From assembly GCF_040939455.1 (NCBI RefSeq), contig NC_134119.1:13256501-13320500 (forward strand): DNA of 64,000 nt. Direction: 5' to 3'. The notes under the pieces were generated by a model. The model did no database searches. It was not told the DNA's origin and worked only from the letters and a program-made list of their open reading frames with translations. The DNA is from Microcebus murinus (Eukaryota; Chordata; Mammalia; Primates; Cheirogaleidae). The position numbers and the translations under genes were made by a program. Numbering within the stretch: position 1 is the first letter of the stretch; every line of letters begins with the position of its first letter. Below, piece after piece: positions 25,170-38,059 of this stretch.

Positions 25170-25253
25170 CTTCCCGTATCTGGATGCAAAAGTCCCCGTG
25201 AGTAAGGAGTGAAAAATAATTATTGTCTCATCCAAGTCCCACACGAACACACG
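25170..25253 (-). CDS. EYA2: EYA2 internal exon D (HAD motif I, catalytic Asp)
   Basis: This 84-nt exon encodes exactly 28 codons, [18 protein letters not shown] followed by [10 protein letters not shown], identical to human EYA2 as I recall it. It starts the C-terminal EYA domain, a HAD-fold Mg-dependent protein tyrosine phosphatase. The DxDxT motif is complete: the nucleophile Asp codon is at 25236-25238 and the second Asp codon at 25230-25232 (minus strand). The EYA domain also binds SIX proteins. The acceptor is TTTCATCACAG ending at 25254 and the donor is a strong AAG|GTAAGA at 25169. Both phases are 0, so the exon can be skipped or included without shifting the frame. The next EYA-domain exon (with the MEEMIFNLADTHLFF segment) is not in the window. 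Confidence 0.97.
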
Positions 25254-26539
25254 CTGTGATGAAAGAGAGGAAGAGAATGGAAACAAATGGACTTGCTTGC
25301 ATCTGACTTCATGTCTGCAGAAATTAATTCCCTTGGAGGAAAAGAATTCTTGAAAAACATTAGCTTTAAGTTATAAAACATGCAGCTTACTGATGCATCG
25401 TGAATCCCCATCCAACCTCCTCTGCGTATAAAGTGTATCCGAATGGCCAGTTTTCGGGATCCTACCAACCCAGAAGATGCCAGAACCAACAAGCCCGTTC
25501 TTGCCTTCCACATGAAAGCCCAGAAGAGGAGGATTCAGGCCAACAGCAACAACAGAAATCATATAGCTCATTTGACAAAATGAAATGCTGCCATTTCAAT
25601 TCACTGTTCACCATAAGCCCAACTATTTCTAACCATTTCTATTCTTAGCAAGTCTGGCGATTGTCTCCATAATTCTAATGAACATATTTATACCTTTACT
25701 TATTTGCCAGCTTTAGAGATTATCTCTTGCCCAGGCGGTCTAAAAGAGGAGGGTTTAGCTCACGCCACTCTGCCCCATTGCTATGGAACCTTACTTTTTC
25801 CACATATGCGAATCCCTCCGTTTCCAGTTCCATCGGCTTTGGACGATTTCTCTTGGCTGAACCATTAAATAGTAAACCCGATGTGGAAGGCACAGATATT
25901 GGCATCCCTGCTTTCTCCCTACCTCCTCCCCTCTCCAAAACCCATCAGGTTCAGTTTCACTTTTGTATTGTCAGTGCGAATAAACTCTGGCTTGTACATT
26001 GGTTTTATAGCTATAATTAAGTCTTCTGTGCTCTGTCTGTATGTTAATTTAGAAAATTGGTTACCAGTAAAGAACATTTACATTTTGTGATTATTGCTCA
26101 CTGAAGAGCCAAGTAATGAGCGGGTAATTGAACTTCCTGCCCTATGTGTTCAGTGTCATAACCCCAGGTCCACATTAAGGAGAATGCTTCCACCATCACG
26201 CTCACACATATTCTCCTTACTTGCACTCCATCTTGATTCAAATCATGTCATATCTCAGTTAATTCATATATGCAGGATACCTGTCTGATATAACTTTTTG
26301 CTTTTGTTGGAGTTTAGTAATTGCTTTTAATTTTGCTCGTTTGCAACAATATGTCTTCATTATAATGTCAAATTCAGCCACACCTCCTGTATCAGAGATC
26401 CTCAGTGATAGAATGTTCTAATGTGAATGGGATCATTTTTAGGTTTGCCACAGAACTTGCTGCAGACTAGAGAACTAGTCTCTCAAGGAGACTTCCCTTC
26501 AGTACATTCCAGGTTGGATCCACTGTTTTTTGGATCCCA

Positions 26540-27515
26540 TGTCTCTCTCTTTCTTGGCTTTCTTCCTTGTTTTGCTTGAGTACATCCTTAAGTTGCTTTT
26601 TCTAAGAGGGTGCATGAAAAGTAATCTTCCTCAATTCTTGCATATCTTGATGATGTCTTTATTTTGCTCTATAGTTTCTCTTGGTACAGAATTCCAATTT
26701 GAAAACAATATACTGTAGATCTTTGAAAAAATTATTTCTTAGAGTCCAGGGTCGTTGATGAGAAATCTGATGTTTCACTGTTCCTCAGTCCTTCTAGGTT
26801 TTACATTTTTTCTCTCTAGGATTTTTAAGAACCTTTTCTTTATACTTGGTATCCTCAAATTGCATGCGGATATATCTAGGTGTGGCCTTTTTTTTTTTTC
26901 ATTTATATTGTTCAGCACTTAAGCATTTTCAAACCAATGACTTACATCTTTCTATAGCTCTGAAAATTTTTATGTTCTTATTTTTTAAAATAAGTCTCTC
27001 CCATCTTTTCCACTGTTCTCTTGTTCTGAAATTCCCAACAGTCAAATCAAACATTTTGGATTACTATTGCTTCTCCTTATAAATGATATTTTCTGTAATT
27101 TTGTCTTTTTGATCTATGTTCTGGGAGACTTCTTAAACTTTATCTTCCAATCCTTCTATTAAATTTTTGACTCTCACAGTCATTTACAAATTTCCAATAA
27201 TTTTTTTTTTTTTTTTTTTTTTTTAGCTCTGAGTGGTCTTTTCCCAATAGTCTCCACTTCTTATTTTATGGATACAAGATCTCCTTCGGTTTTTATAAGA
27301 AAACCAATCAGAATTTTTCTAAGTTTCTTTCTTTTTCTTAAAATACTTTGCTTCTCATTTATCCTATTTTTCTTGGCCTTTATTTTTCATACCGTTGATT
27401 TACCTCATTTGTCTGGAGATCACTATTTTTAGGCACAAAGAACTTGATTAATTATCTCTGTAGCTGGTGTCAAGGACGGGAGACAAACGCACCTACTCAG
27501 TCTGCCGTCTTGAAC
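26540..27515 (-). repeat. Old LINE-1-like repeat, inverted (tentative)
   Basis: GTTGATGAGAAATCTGATGT, CTAGGTGTGGCC, TTTATCTTCCAATCCTTCTA and the end CTGCCGTCTTGAACAGGAC fit the reverse strand of an old L1-type element. A T run lies at 27201-27225. Family not resolved. Confidence 0.45.
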
Positions 27516-27889
27516 AGGACACTTTAAAAACTGCTTGGAAGTCAATGGCTGTATTTATGCAATGACATTTGCCATGCATTTAAAAGTAAAGAGAAGCATC
27601 TAGAAAGAAAAAGCTACATTAGCATCTCCTAGGGTTCTCTAGTATGGGAGTTTTTGAAGGAATCAGTAGGGCTAAGTATTATATTGTGAATTTTTTGGTT
27701 CAGTTATATTTATGTGTATGTATGTGCTGGGTCATGATATTAAGTATATTTCTTATTGGGGGTCATAGTAAAAATCGTTTGAAAACCAGTGTTTGAGAAG
27801 GCCTTCTAAGGTGCAAATATGCTAAGTCCTAACTTAATCTGAATTAATTGGGTTGGATCAGTTCAACTTAGAAATTTCAGTAATAGACC

Positions 27890-28184
27890 TTTTTTTTTGT
27901 TTTGAAATGGGGTCTTGCTCTGTCACTTGGGCTACAGTGCAGTGGCATCATCACAGCTCACATCAACCTCAAACTCCTGGGCTCAAGTGATCTTCCTGCC
28001 TCAGCCTCCTGAGTAGCTGGGACTACAGGTATGCACCACCATGCCCAGCTAATTTTTCTATTTTTTGAAGAAATGGAGTCTCACTCTTGCTCAGGCTGGT
28101 CTCCAACTCCTGGCCTCAAGCAATCCTCCTGTCTTGGCTTCCCAAAGTGTTAGGATTATAGGCGTGAGCCACCACCCCCTCGGC
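27890..28184 (-). repeat. Alu, old (AluJ-like)
   Basis: Reverse Alu with CTAATTTTTCTATTTTTTGA in place of the lemur-type linker and many scattered changes, so it predates the lemur-specific subfamilies. Confidence 0.9.
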
Positions 28185-28269
28185 TTACTAATAGAATTTT
28201 TAAAAATCAGTGAATATCTTCAAATTTAGAGAAGGCTCCTTTAACTTATCTATTGCATCCCCTCTGAAG

Positions 28270-28890
28270 AAGAAGGTCTGCCCCTCCCCTACTACCCAGC
28301 ATCCTAGATTCCTGGTGGGCAAGTCCCTGGTGGCTTCTCTGCAGGTGACCCTATTCACTAGGTCCTGATTTGGACCTGGGTGAGCCCCTAGCCCTGGGTG
28401 GGTCGGAGACCCTTCCTTGGGAATTTAAAATTGGGGCCTAGAAAGAAAGCCACTGCCTTTAGGAGGCTGGTGGTGGCCAAGTTTGGCTGTGCAATTCATA
28501 AGGGTAGGGAAGGGCAGTCTGCAATGGGAGAAGAGAGAGAAAGATACAGAGAGAACCTAACACTTTACCAGGGCCTGGGTTCAGTGGCGAGCAGAGTGAG
28601 CGGTGGGGTGGGCAGATCCCGAGGATCTGTGACAAGTGCATGGGGCACTGCAGAGACACCACTGTTTGGGGTTCTCGTGCCCCCACTGTGGCATGTGTGA
28701 AGAAAAGGCATAAACGCATTTCCTCGCCCCTGTCTCTCTGGCTGGTTCTGGTATCTTGCTGAGATTCCCCTGCACCCCTGCTCCAGAGTTCTAACACAGT
28801 CCCTGTGTCCTTAAAATAAAGTCTGCCTTTTCGCCTAAGTGAGCTTAAGTTGGTTTCTGGCACCTGCAGCCAAGGATTTTAACTAATACA
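28270..28890 (+). repeat. Unclassified old LTR-like repeat
   Basis: The end AATAAAGTCTGCCTTTTCGC, then GCTTAAGTTGGTTTCTGG and TTTTAACTAATACA, is shared with 30250-30375 and 37740-37850. The class is uncertain. Confidence 0.4.
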
Positions 28891-29587
28891 TGCTCAGAGT
28901 TTTCCTCCTTTCCACTTCTACATCATTTCTCTCTCATGGGCTTCAGTTATTAGCAAAACTGCCAAAGACTTAAGAGGTGTGACCCATGCAAATCCTCTAT
29001 GCTGACATTAAGCACAGAAGTGAAACACAGCTCACACCTTTTCAACTGTGCTTGCCCAGTGGTCCTTACGCTGGAATCAAGAAGCAGATGTTTCCAGAAT
29101 AATATCACCTTATAATCCCCAACTTCCACGCCACAACCCTCCCCGCCTCCTTCTCAGTTTAATGGAAAAATGTCTCTCCACCCCCATCATCCCCCACCGA
29201 GAGCAGAAACCGTGTTAGGTGACTGGATGATTGGGGGGTGGTGGTGGAATATTAATGCATGCGTTGCGATCTGTGTTTTGTATTGCTCTGCAACTTCTAG
29301 CTGGTAGAAAATCCTAGGAATATGGGAGGGAAGACTGAAGGAAATTAATTCTCTTCTAGGCTTTCCCAAAGACCTAAACTCATCGAAGGGATTGTGCAAA
29401 GTCTCCTCGATTTGCAGGAGGGGTTTTTAAGAATAATGGGAAAAGCAAGAACAGACCCTTCTGCACTAACAGTGGTCCCATGAACAGTGGGAACACTTGC
29501 CCTACAGCAGGTCTCTAGGGTGGGTTAAGGCTGCTGGTAGACCTCAGGGGGCTGTCCTAGTGTGGGGGACATGCATGATGTTCACAG

Positions 29588-29858
<271 letters not shown>

Positions 29859-29999
29859 TTATGTTCAATACCTTCCGGGATGATCAGAACCAACACTAGC
29901 CATAAACTGCTACAGCTGAACTGGTGAATACCAGTTAAATATCAAAACCCTGGCGGTCAGCATTTGGTGCTCTGGGCTCCCAGCATCCATCCCCAGGTG

Positions 30000-30375
30000 A
30001 GCGCATCCTGGCTTTCCTTCCCCTTTGTGTGCTGTCTCGGTGGGGCTGTCAATTAAAGGGCAAGCTCGAGACCTAAGCCAGGCCAATGAGAAGCCGTCTC
30101 CTTGGAGTCTAACATTGAACTAAGTGCCCCTAGACTCTAATAGATCCTCATAGAATCTAAAATGGCTGGCTCTCGGGCACAGCCCAGCACCTGGAAGGTT
30201 CCCTAGCTTCCTCAGCACCCCTTTGTTACTTTGTTTCTAAACTTGGTTTTGTGGCCTCCTTTCATTGTCCTTCCCAGTTAATTCCTCCCAGTTAATTCCC
30301 TCCCAGTTAATTCCTTTTTGCTGATGTAACCAGAATTGGTTTCTGTTGCTTGCAACCAAAGGAATGTAGCTAATA
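30000..30375 (+). repeat. Unclassified old LTR-like repeat with tandem triplication
   Basis: The end GAATTGGTTTCTGTTGCTTG then CAACCAAAGGAATGTAGCTA matches the family seen at 28270-28890. Near 30275-30318 the unit CCCAGTTAATTCC(T/C)T occurs three times in tandem. Confidence 0.4.
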
Positions 30376-31285
30376 CTCCAAGGTCCTCAGGCTTGACAAG
30401 GATTTCCATGCCCAGAGTATAGCATGGAAGCCCCAGAGCGTGGCTGGACTTTTGCTGACCACTGCAGGCTCTGACAACGAGGAAGGCAGCAGCAACTAAG
30501 CCACCCTGGGCAGTAGAAGCTCTTCTGCCTTCTGAGGCCACCTGGACCCTTAGGTTCTCATACAATTCTGGGAGGGAAGCGTCCCCACTGATGAGATGAC
30601 ATATCTAACTATCCTGGTGGGACGACGACTCCAGAGTTAAAATTAGATTGATTTTGAAGGAAATGACGAAGATGGTATTTCTTAGCATATCCGAGTTTGT
30701 GGCTGAGTGTAGCAGCTGCTACATACAGTGCACAGGACTATGAATGGGGCATGACGATGCATTTGAGCTGCCTGGCACTGATCCAGGCTTTGCCAAAACT
30801 ACCCATGTACCGGCAGCACATTTAAGCCCACAAACGACTGCCTTTCGCAAATTACTACAAAACCAGTGAATTTGCCCATTTCCTTCCATGATAGATAACT
30901 GCAGCTTATTTCTGTTTTGGGCAGTCATTTGGCCTGTGTCTCCACTAGTACCCTCCCCTCTGCATGCTGATTTTTGGGAAAATGTCAGTGCCTGACCAAT
31001 AATCTTATAGTTACTTTATTATAATAAAGATTGGAGATGAATAAGTCTAGAGATGTAATGTACAACATGAGGGCTAAAGTGAGTAAGACTGTATTGAATT
31101 ACAGATTTTTGTTCCGTAATTAGATTTTAGCTGCTCTTGTCACACAAAAACATATGTGAGATGACAAACACGTTAATATACTTCATTACTATAATCATTT
31201 TACTATCTATATGTACCCTATAACATTATGTTGAAAAACTCAAAAATACACAATGAAAAGAAACAAATTGGGGCATCCCTTAGAC

Positions 31286-31334
31286 CATGAGTTCTCAGCC
31301 TGGGCTGCGAATTGGAATCGCTCAGGGAGCTTTA

Positions 31335-31348
<14 letters not shown>
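31286..31348. repeat. MER5A (hAT) left part, split by Alu
   Basis: GAGTTCTCAGCCTGGGCTGC up to the Alu insertion. The element resumes at 31683-31807 with TGGGTCCCACCCCCAGGGAA and ends GGTTGAGAACCTCTG. Confidence 0.8.
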
Positions 31349-31682
<334 letters not shown>

Positions 31683-31696
<14 letters not shown>

Positions 31697-31807
31697 TGGG
31701 TCCCACCCCCAGGGAATCTGATTTAATTCTGGGGTGCAGCTTGAGAATGAAGTTTCTCAAAGCTCCGCAAGTGATTGTAATGTGCAATCTAGGTTGAGAA
31801 CCTCTGA
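31683..31807. repeat. MER5A (hAT) right part
   Basis: Continuation of the element split by the preceding Alu, ending in the inverted terminus GGTTGAGAACCTCTG. Confidence 0.8.
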
Positions 31808-31824
31808 GAAACTCAGAAAATCAT

Positions 31825-32040
31825 AGAAATTAGATGCAAACTCATTTCAGCCAGCATCCAGGTTGAAAACTATGTAAGCTGTATTACAGTCGCCAGGGGG
31901 AACTTCTAAAACTCCCCTGCACCCCCACATCCCAGGCAAGTCTCTTCAATTGGCCTGGGGTAGGGCCTGGGAATCTGTTCTTTGAAAAGCATCCCAGATG
32001 ATTTTGATACTTAGCCAGGGTTAAGAACCACTCTGCCCCA
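31825..32040. repeat. MER5-like element
   Basis: CAGGTTGAAAACTATG at one end and AGGGTTAAGAACCACTCTG at the other, with GGGAATCTGTTC and CCCAGATGATTTTGAT inside, follow the MER5 plan but are more diverged. Confidence 0.55.
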
Positions 32041-32069
32041 GCTGGAGGGTCCACTGCCCACTACCCTCT

Positions 32070-32265
32070 TTGCCAGGGGCTCTCAGAGTGTGGTCCTCAA
32101 CCCGGGCATCAGCATCGCTGGGGACTTGCTAGGAATGCAAATTCTCAGGCCTGACACCAGATCTACTGAATTGGAAACTTTGGGGGTGGGGCCCAGCAAT
32201 CTGTGTTTTCAACAGCGCTGCCAGGTGATTCTGATGCTGCCTAAGTTTGAGAGCCGCTGTTCCGT
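32070..32265. repeat. MER5A (hAT)
   Basis: GGGGCTCTCAGAGTGTGGTC to GTTTGAGAGCCGCTG, with CTGGGGACTTGCTAGGAATG and GTGATTCTGATGCTG-like internal sequence. It ends about 200 bp from exon C. Confidence 0.75.
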
Positions 32266-32467
32266 CCTTGCTCCAGGGCCATCCATGTGGCCAACCTCAG
32301 TCCTCCCTACTTTTACCTTCAAGCGCTTTCCCGTGTTACTGTGCTTCGAGAACACAAAGGACAGTTCTCCCCTACGGGCTTGGAGAGAACCCTGTCCCCC
32401 CCCCCACCTGTTTGGGCCACAGACGGAGATGACATCCACCGAGTCACATGCAAGCCCTTTGGATTAC

Positions 32468-32610
32468 CTCAATCTCATTGTCCCCCGCGGGGGAGGGGTC
32501 ACTGCTCCTCTTGGACCGGCCTCGGAGCTTCCCGTCGGAGGCCCGAAGCGGCCTGTCCGTGTCTCCCTCTTTCGCTGGCGTGGAAGGTCCGTTGTGTGCG
32601 TTGTAGTCAC
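32468..32610 (-). CDS. EYA2: EYA2 internal exon C (basic linker before EYA domain)
   Basis: This 143-nt exon completes the split Gly codon and then encodes 47 codons, starting [20 protein letters not shown] and ending [11 protein letters not shown]. Human EYA2, as I recall it, has EYNTHN at the start, so two substitutions are visible there. The middle carries the basic cluster KLRGRSKR, which could act in nuclear localisation, though that is inference. The exon leads directly into the phosphatase domain. The acceptor is CTTACCCCAG ending at 32611. The donor is GAG|GTAATC at 32467, weaker than consensus at +5. Phase in is 1, phase out is 0. A run of G/C with CCCGCGGGGG inside the exon makes it locally CpG-rich. 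Confidence 0.95.
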
Positions 32611-33659
32611 CTGGGGTAAGAAAAGGAATGGTGGCTAATTCGGAAACTTCACTGGGCGTCTCCTCCCAGGAAATACTATATCAGCACCGTCTAATTCCAG
32701 AGTGGTATGTCCCAAAGGCAGCACTGAAGGCAAGACTGTAGAATGAAGATCACTCTGGGAAGTCCCTTACGTTGCCCATTCATGAGAACCATTATCTCTC
32801 GTCCAGCCAGCAGATCTTGCCCAGCAAGCTCTGTTCCCGGCCCTGGGGGGGTGTCCTGGTTCTCCTGGCACCCGAGGCTAGTGAGAGCAGAGAGACACTG
32901 GACAACTGAGCAGGCAAACCCGCAGCACGTCCGGTGGGGGCACGTGCAATGGAATCGGTAAGTCAGGAGGCGGCAACACTCGCTTCTGTGGGGCTAGTCA
33001 GGGAGGGGTAGCCCCTCCTCTTGGATGAGGGGACAGTTGAGCGGAGATCTGAGGACCTGGGGCAGAGGCCGCTGGAGCTACAATGAAAGAAGTGTTTCCA
33101 GCTCTTTCTGTACCCCAAAGCCTGAGAACGCCCAGACCCACAGAGGGAGGTAGTACGTGTTCACATGTAGCCGGGCGTCACGCTCTTCTACCTTTGAGAG
33201 TCCCCCAGCGCCCTTCCCAGGGGGGAAGAGTCTCCATGTTCCTCTCCTACTGGGCCGCTCTGTTCTCTGTTAAAAGTAAGCTGTTTAAACTTTGCCAGTT
33301 GAGAGTTTTGTTAGTTTGAGAATTAAATGAGATCGTATCTGTGAGAGCATCCAGCCCAGGTGTGGCAGCGAGGAGGCGATCCCGATGGAGTTCTGGCTCG
33401 ACTAGACCCGCAGCCCCCTGTGATCAGCGAGAAGATGCGGGGCAGGACTGACGTGGGCACCTGCTGCTTCTCACTGGGGGGGGGGCACTCCTGGGCGTGG
33501 CCCCATGCGGAGGCCGCTGCGCCGTTGCCCTGGGCAACTGTCTGATGGGCCCAAAGCAGTGGAGCAGCCTCTCCAGGACGCAGGTCCCAGCGCCAGCACA
33601 GCAGGTGTGTTGCTTAAACACAGAAGTTTAAATCACGGCTTTTTATAACGCTCCATCGT

Positions 33660-33770
33660 CTTTGCTTAACTAACAGGGGAACCCAGGTTTAGCGAGGTGA
33701 CTTAACTCGCCCGCTGTTACCCTGCAACTTGGTGGCAGAGCCAGAGCTAAAATGTAGGCCTGTCCTTGCG
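33660..33770 (-). repeat. MIR fragment
   Basis: TTTAGCGAGGTGACTTAACT then CTTGGTGGCAGAGCCAGAGC is reverse MIR core. Confidence 0.55.
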
Positions 33771-34539
33771 GCTAGAGTGACAGAACTGTCAGTCAGCGCG
33801 GAACCCTCGAGGACATCCATTCCTCTGTCGTACTTTCCAGTCGCTTGTTTTAGCTCCCAAATGTCTCTTGAGGACTCCATCTCTCCTTCCAGAATCGCCA
33901 GTTCTTGGATCATCAGGGGGAAATGCCTTTGTCTGAAAATACTTGGCGATGGGCTGTTTTTTTCCTACTCTGGAAGGACTATTTCCCTCCGAAACCCTAG
34001 GGGCTAAACTTTAATATTTATAAAACTTCTTAGCAGAAGAAGGTTATAATAAGAAAAGATGTGATTTTGCGTTGTCAGGACGTCTGGGTGATGTCCAACT
34101 CTTCAGCATTTTCAGGATACGGCATTAGAGATTTCCAAACACTGAGCTAGCAAGGACTTTCTTCGGGAGAAAGAATTTCTTCTAAATTCACAGACGCTGA
34201 AGAGCAGTGTAAGTCAAGTCTATCCTGACTCACTTGGTAGTTTAAGGCTTAGAAAACATTTGTTGCTCCCATTAAAATTCAGGCAAATATTATATTGACA
34301 AAGAAGCAGGGTAAATGCCAGCTACCTAAGAAAGGTCTAAAGTAAGGAGTGTGTGAAACCAATGTAGTAGGGGATACCACAGAAGAAAGAAAAAAAAAAG
34401 AAATCAAAAGAAAAAAGCAACTTTTTACCTGACCTTATACATTCTTGAGAATAAAGAGTAGAAGACCAAGGTCATAGAATCTACAGGATAGAGCAGGTTA
34501 TGGAGAGCTTTCTTGGAGTCATTTCACTTTTTCTTTCTC

Positions 34540-35650
34540 CTTTTTAATGTATTTGCTTATTTTAACAGCTGTATTGAGGTATGATTGACATGCAATCAGC
34601 CATACACATTTAGAGCACACAATATGGTAAGTTGTGACATGTGTACACATCCGTGAAGCCACTGCCACAACTACTTTGGGCTTAATATACCCTTCTTTTT
34701 CTAGTTCCTTAAGATGGAAGATGAGGTCTTTGGTTTGTAACCTTCCTTCTTTTCTAATACAGGCATTTAGTGCTATAAATTTCCTTTTAAGAACTACCTC
34801 AATGACATTCCATAAATTTTGATATGTTTTGTTTTCATTTTCATTCAGTTCAAAGTACTTTTTAATTTCCCTTGGATTTCTTGTTTGAGCCATGAGTTAT
34901 TTAGAAGTGTGTTACTCAGATTCTAAACCTTTGGGAATTTTCTAGAAATCTTTCCGTTATTTACTTCTAATTTAATTCCACTGTTGGGGAAGAAAACACA
35001 CTTTGTATGCCTTGATTCTTTTAAATGCACTAAAACTTGTTTTATGGCCCCAAATATATTCATCTTGATAAATTTCCCATGGGTGCTTGAAAAGAACATG
35101 TATTTGTTTTTGTTGGGCAGAATGTCCTATAAATTGTCTGTAACGTACAGTCTTTTCTTTTCACTCCAGGTCCCCAGTTTTCCTCTCCAGAGAAAATGAC
35201 TATTAATAGTTACTTTTGCATCTTTCCAGAAATTTCCTATGCAAATATGGATGTTAACTTACACTTATACTTTAAAAAACCTCAGGGTCACATTATGCAT
35301 GTAGTTCTACCTCTTGCTTTTTTTCACCTATCACAATAGCTCAAAGAGAGACTCATACTAGTACAGATATAGCTACCTTGCTCTTTTTAACAGCTGTATA
35401 GTGTGCCCCTGGTGGAAGTACCATGACTTATTTAACCTGCTTCCTTTTAGTGGATGTCCAGGTTGTTTCCATTCTTTTTCTGTGATGTTCCTGCAATAAA
35501 TACTCTTTTTATGTAAGTCTTTGTACCTATGTGGAAGTTTATCTTTAGGATAAATTCTTAGACATAGAATAGTTGGGTTAAAGGGTACATGCATTTTAAA
35601 TACTGTTATTAATAGATGTTGCCAAATTGCATGAAAGAACATTCCAAATT
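34540..35650 (-). repeat. L1 ORF2 and 3' sequence, inverted, degenerate
   Basis: Read on the minus strand, 34683-34893 gives an ORF2-like peptide with [20 protein letters not shown] and HLKELEKE. Then GAAGTGTGTTACTCAG, CTTGTTTTATGGCCCCAAAT and TTGAAAAGAACATG-like stretches continue the same L1 region. 35160-35650 looks like a further old L1-type 3' segment. No intact frame remains. Confidence 0.75.
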
Positions 35651-35789
35651 TCTTTTTGAGAGATTAAAAAAAAATCTTCTGTTGGCCAAGGGAGATGATC
35701 TTAGATGTTAAAAAGATCCTCCAACTTCTTTTCAGATAATTTGTATCATACTTAAAAATATAAAAAGAAAAAAAAATCCTTAAGCAACC

Positions 35790-35935
35790 AATGCTGATTT
35801 GTTTTTTTCTCTTGAGTAATGTCAGATGTTCAGATTTTGCCCTCTGCATCAGCAAATTGCCCTGCAATCATCTGCAAATTGTCGGCACTTCATGTAAATG
35901 TTAATGCATGTCAACGCAGAGAGCACTGCGGTGGA
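35790..35935. promoter_or_regulatory. Candidate conserved element with POU/octamer-like motifs
   Basis: Repeat-free sequence with CAGCAAATTGCCCTGCAATC, ATCTGCAAATTGTCGGCAC and TCATGTAAATGTTAATGCAT, motifs like those bound by POU and homeodomain factors. Function is untested. Confidence 0.35.
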
Positions 35936-36110
35936 GAGAGCCAGGAGTGGTGAGGAGCATTAAAATACTGTGTCCAGGCGATGCAAAGAGCGAGCAGGAG
36001 CTGTCAGTAGTACATAAACCTCTTGAGCCTCTGGAGTTTGGAACCGACCACTCAAGGATATCCTGGATAATTTCAAAAGTAGAGTTTTTATGGGAAATTT
36101 TAAAAGAGTG

Positions 36111-36112
<2 letters not shown>

Positions 36113-36154
<42 letters not shown>
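36113..36154. repeat. (TG)n microsatellite
   Basis: About 21 uninterrupted TG units in the EYA2 B-C intron, followed by an alternating GCACACACGTG stretch that could form Z-DNA. Confidence 0.98.
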
Positions 36155-36155
<1 letters not shown>

Positions 36156-37429
36156 ACGTGCACACACGTGTATGCTTATGTGCCCTTCCTTTAGAATAAA
36201 CGCTGGGGAAAAGAGACCTTGGTCATAGCTGACAATTATTTATGCCATTAGATTTTATGTGAGCTTGTTAGACACACAGTAAAAACCATCTTAATCACTT
36301 ATGGTTGAACCTTAGATCAAGGGATAAATGAAGAACAGGAAGAAACCACAAGGAAGAATTTCAAAGAGACACAGTGAGCTTTTATAGTCACTTCTGATGG
36401 GGAATAAATATGACCTTCCTGCATAACCCAAATTCTTAGGAGGGAAGCTTTTGGTTCACCATTCAGTTCACCACTGAATTGTAAATGGATAGTGGTACCT
36501 ATGTGAAGATTTCCTGCTTGTATTTTCCTCTCTGCCCTAATTTCTCATCAGTTTTTTTTTTCTTTTGCTGAAACCAGTTTGGAGGGGCCACATTCTGAAA
36601 AGCAGGATGGCCAAAGATAATTCAAGATTATGACAAAGAAAAGTTTGCCAAACTTCAAACTCTTCAAAGAAAGCAATTTGGAAATTGTTAAATAGGCACA
36701 ACCCATTCATTAAATACTCTGGGATGAAAACACAGTGACCCAAATCAACCCTAAAGCCCTAAACCTTTTTAAAAGTTGACTTAAACATGCTTGGCCATGT
36801 TGTCTCCATTTGTCATCAAACAGAGGATAAATCATTCACCCCCAGGGATGGAAAATAGAAGGTCTAAAACCAATAACTACACCAAGAACCCCAGGAACAA
36901 GAGAGGTGGGTACTACCCTATTGTTTCTTTTCATTCAGTCAGTCAATATTTGTTACTGAATGTCTACACACCATGCCAGCTTAGCTTCCACAAAGCCCTA
37001 GAACATCGATAGGTTTCATAACAGAAGAAGAAAAAGAACGAAACTCGATGGTATCTCCTTTACATTTGGACATTCTAATGCTTTGCTGCCGTGTTACTTA
37101 GAGGTGGTAAGCCCAAAGCACGTCATAAACGAGAAGACACAGGCACAGCAGATTTGTGGAAGGAATGAATGGATCCACAGGCTGTTGAGTTATTTGCACA
37201 GGGATGTACATTGCAGGTTGAGACCACAAAGGGGCCAGGACATGGGCTCTGCCACATGTTGCTCATAGTCTAGGTGGGATCCATATCAAGGTTGTGAATG
37301 TCTTTTTTGCTTATTCAGTGTCTCTTCTGCCTTCTGGTTAGGGTGCTCTGGGTTCCTCTGGGAAATCACTTCTCCCTCATTCTCGGTCCACGTGGTTGAG
37401 GTGAGGCTGACCCCCAACTGCAGCTCCAG

Positions 37430-37850
37430 CTGTGGGCATGAGACCCGAGTTGGCTGCCCATCCCAGCATCCTATCCCATTGGCCACAGAGATTGAGCACA
37501 TGACCTAAGCTGGGCCAATGGGAGCTTTACCTGGGACTTTTGCAGGAACCACTAGGAAGGAGGAACTCTGCTTGCTGGGGTGGATTAATAGGCAGGATTG
37601 AATCCTCAGTAGCTGGTGGCTGTCTTTGTCAGCCTAGGGGAGGAGCCTGCTTGAGGATGAAATGAACCCAGAAAAATGCAGAGCCACGAGGAGGAGAGAG
37701 ACTAAGTCCCAGCATTATAATTGGAAACCCTGGACTCAGCCCTAAACCCGTATACATTTTGGTTACATATGCTTCAAAATTCCTTTTTTTGCTTAAATGA
37801 GTTCAAATTGGATTTCCTATCTTTTGAAGCCCAAAAGACATGGACTAATA
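37430..37850 (+). repeat. Unclassified old LTR-like repeat
   Basis: CCCATTGGCCACAGAGATTG, CTGGGCCAATGGGAGC and the end TTGCTTAAATGAGTTCAAAT with GGACTAATA resemble 28270-28890. Confidence 0.4.
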
Positions 37851-38059
37851 GGAAGGTTTCCTAAAACTGTTGTGCCGTTAAAAATGAACATACTTAAGGA
37901 TTTCTTTGGAGAATTCTATAATTATTGACGACCCTGAGTCACTATATTTGAACCCCTCTTGGAGAGAGAACCAACATTTGAAGGCCTCTGCCCTTCTGTT
38001 CTCAAGTGGGTTAGACAACATTCTCAGCTGTGCATGGGCGGGGGTTGCAGGAGTGCTGC

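Noticed and set aside
25720..26020. Possible extra EYA2 exon upstream of exon D
   Set aside because: Frames here do not match any part of EYA2 and the order of exons C and D is already continuous (DNEIE then RVFVWD).
34519..34893. 124-residue open frame that looks protein-like
   Set aside because: The sequence is a decayed L1 ORF2 piece (TYQNLWN, KELEKE), not a host gene.
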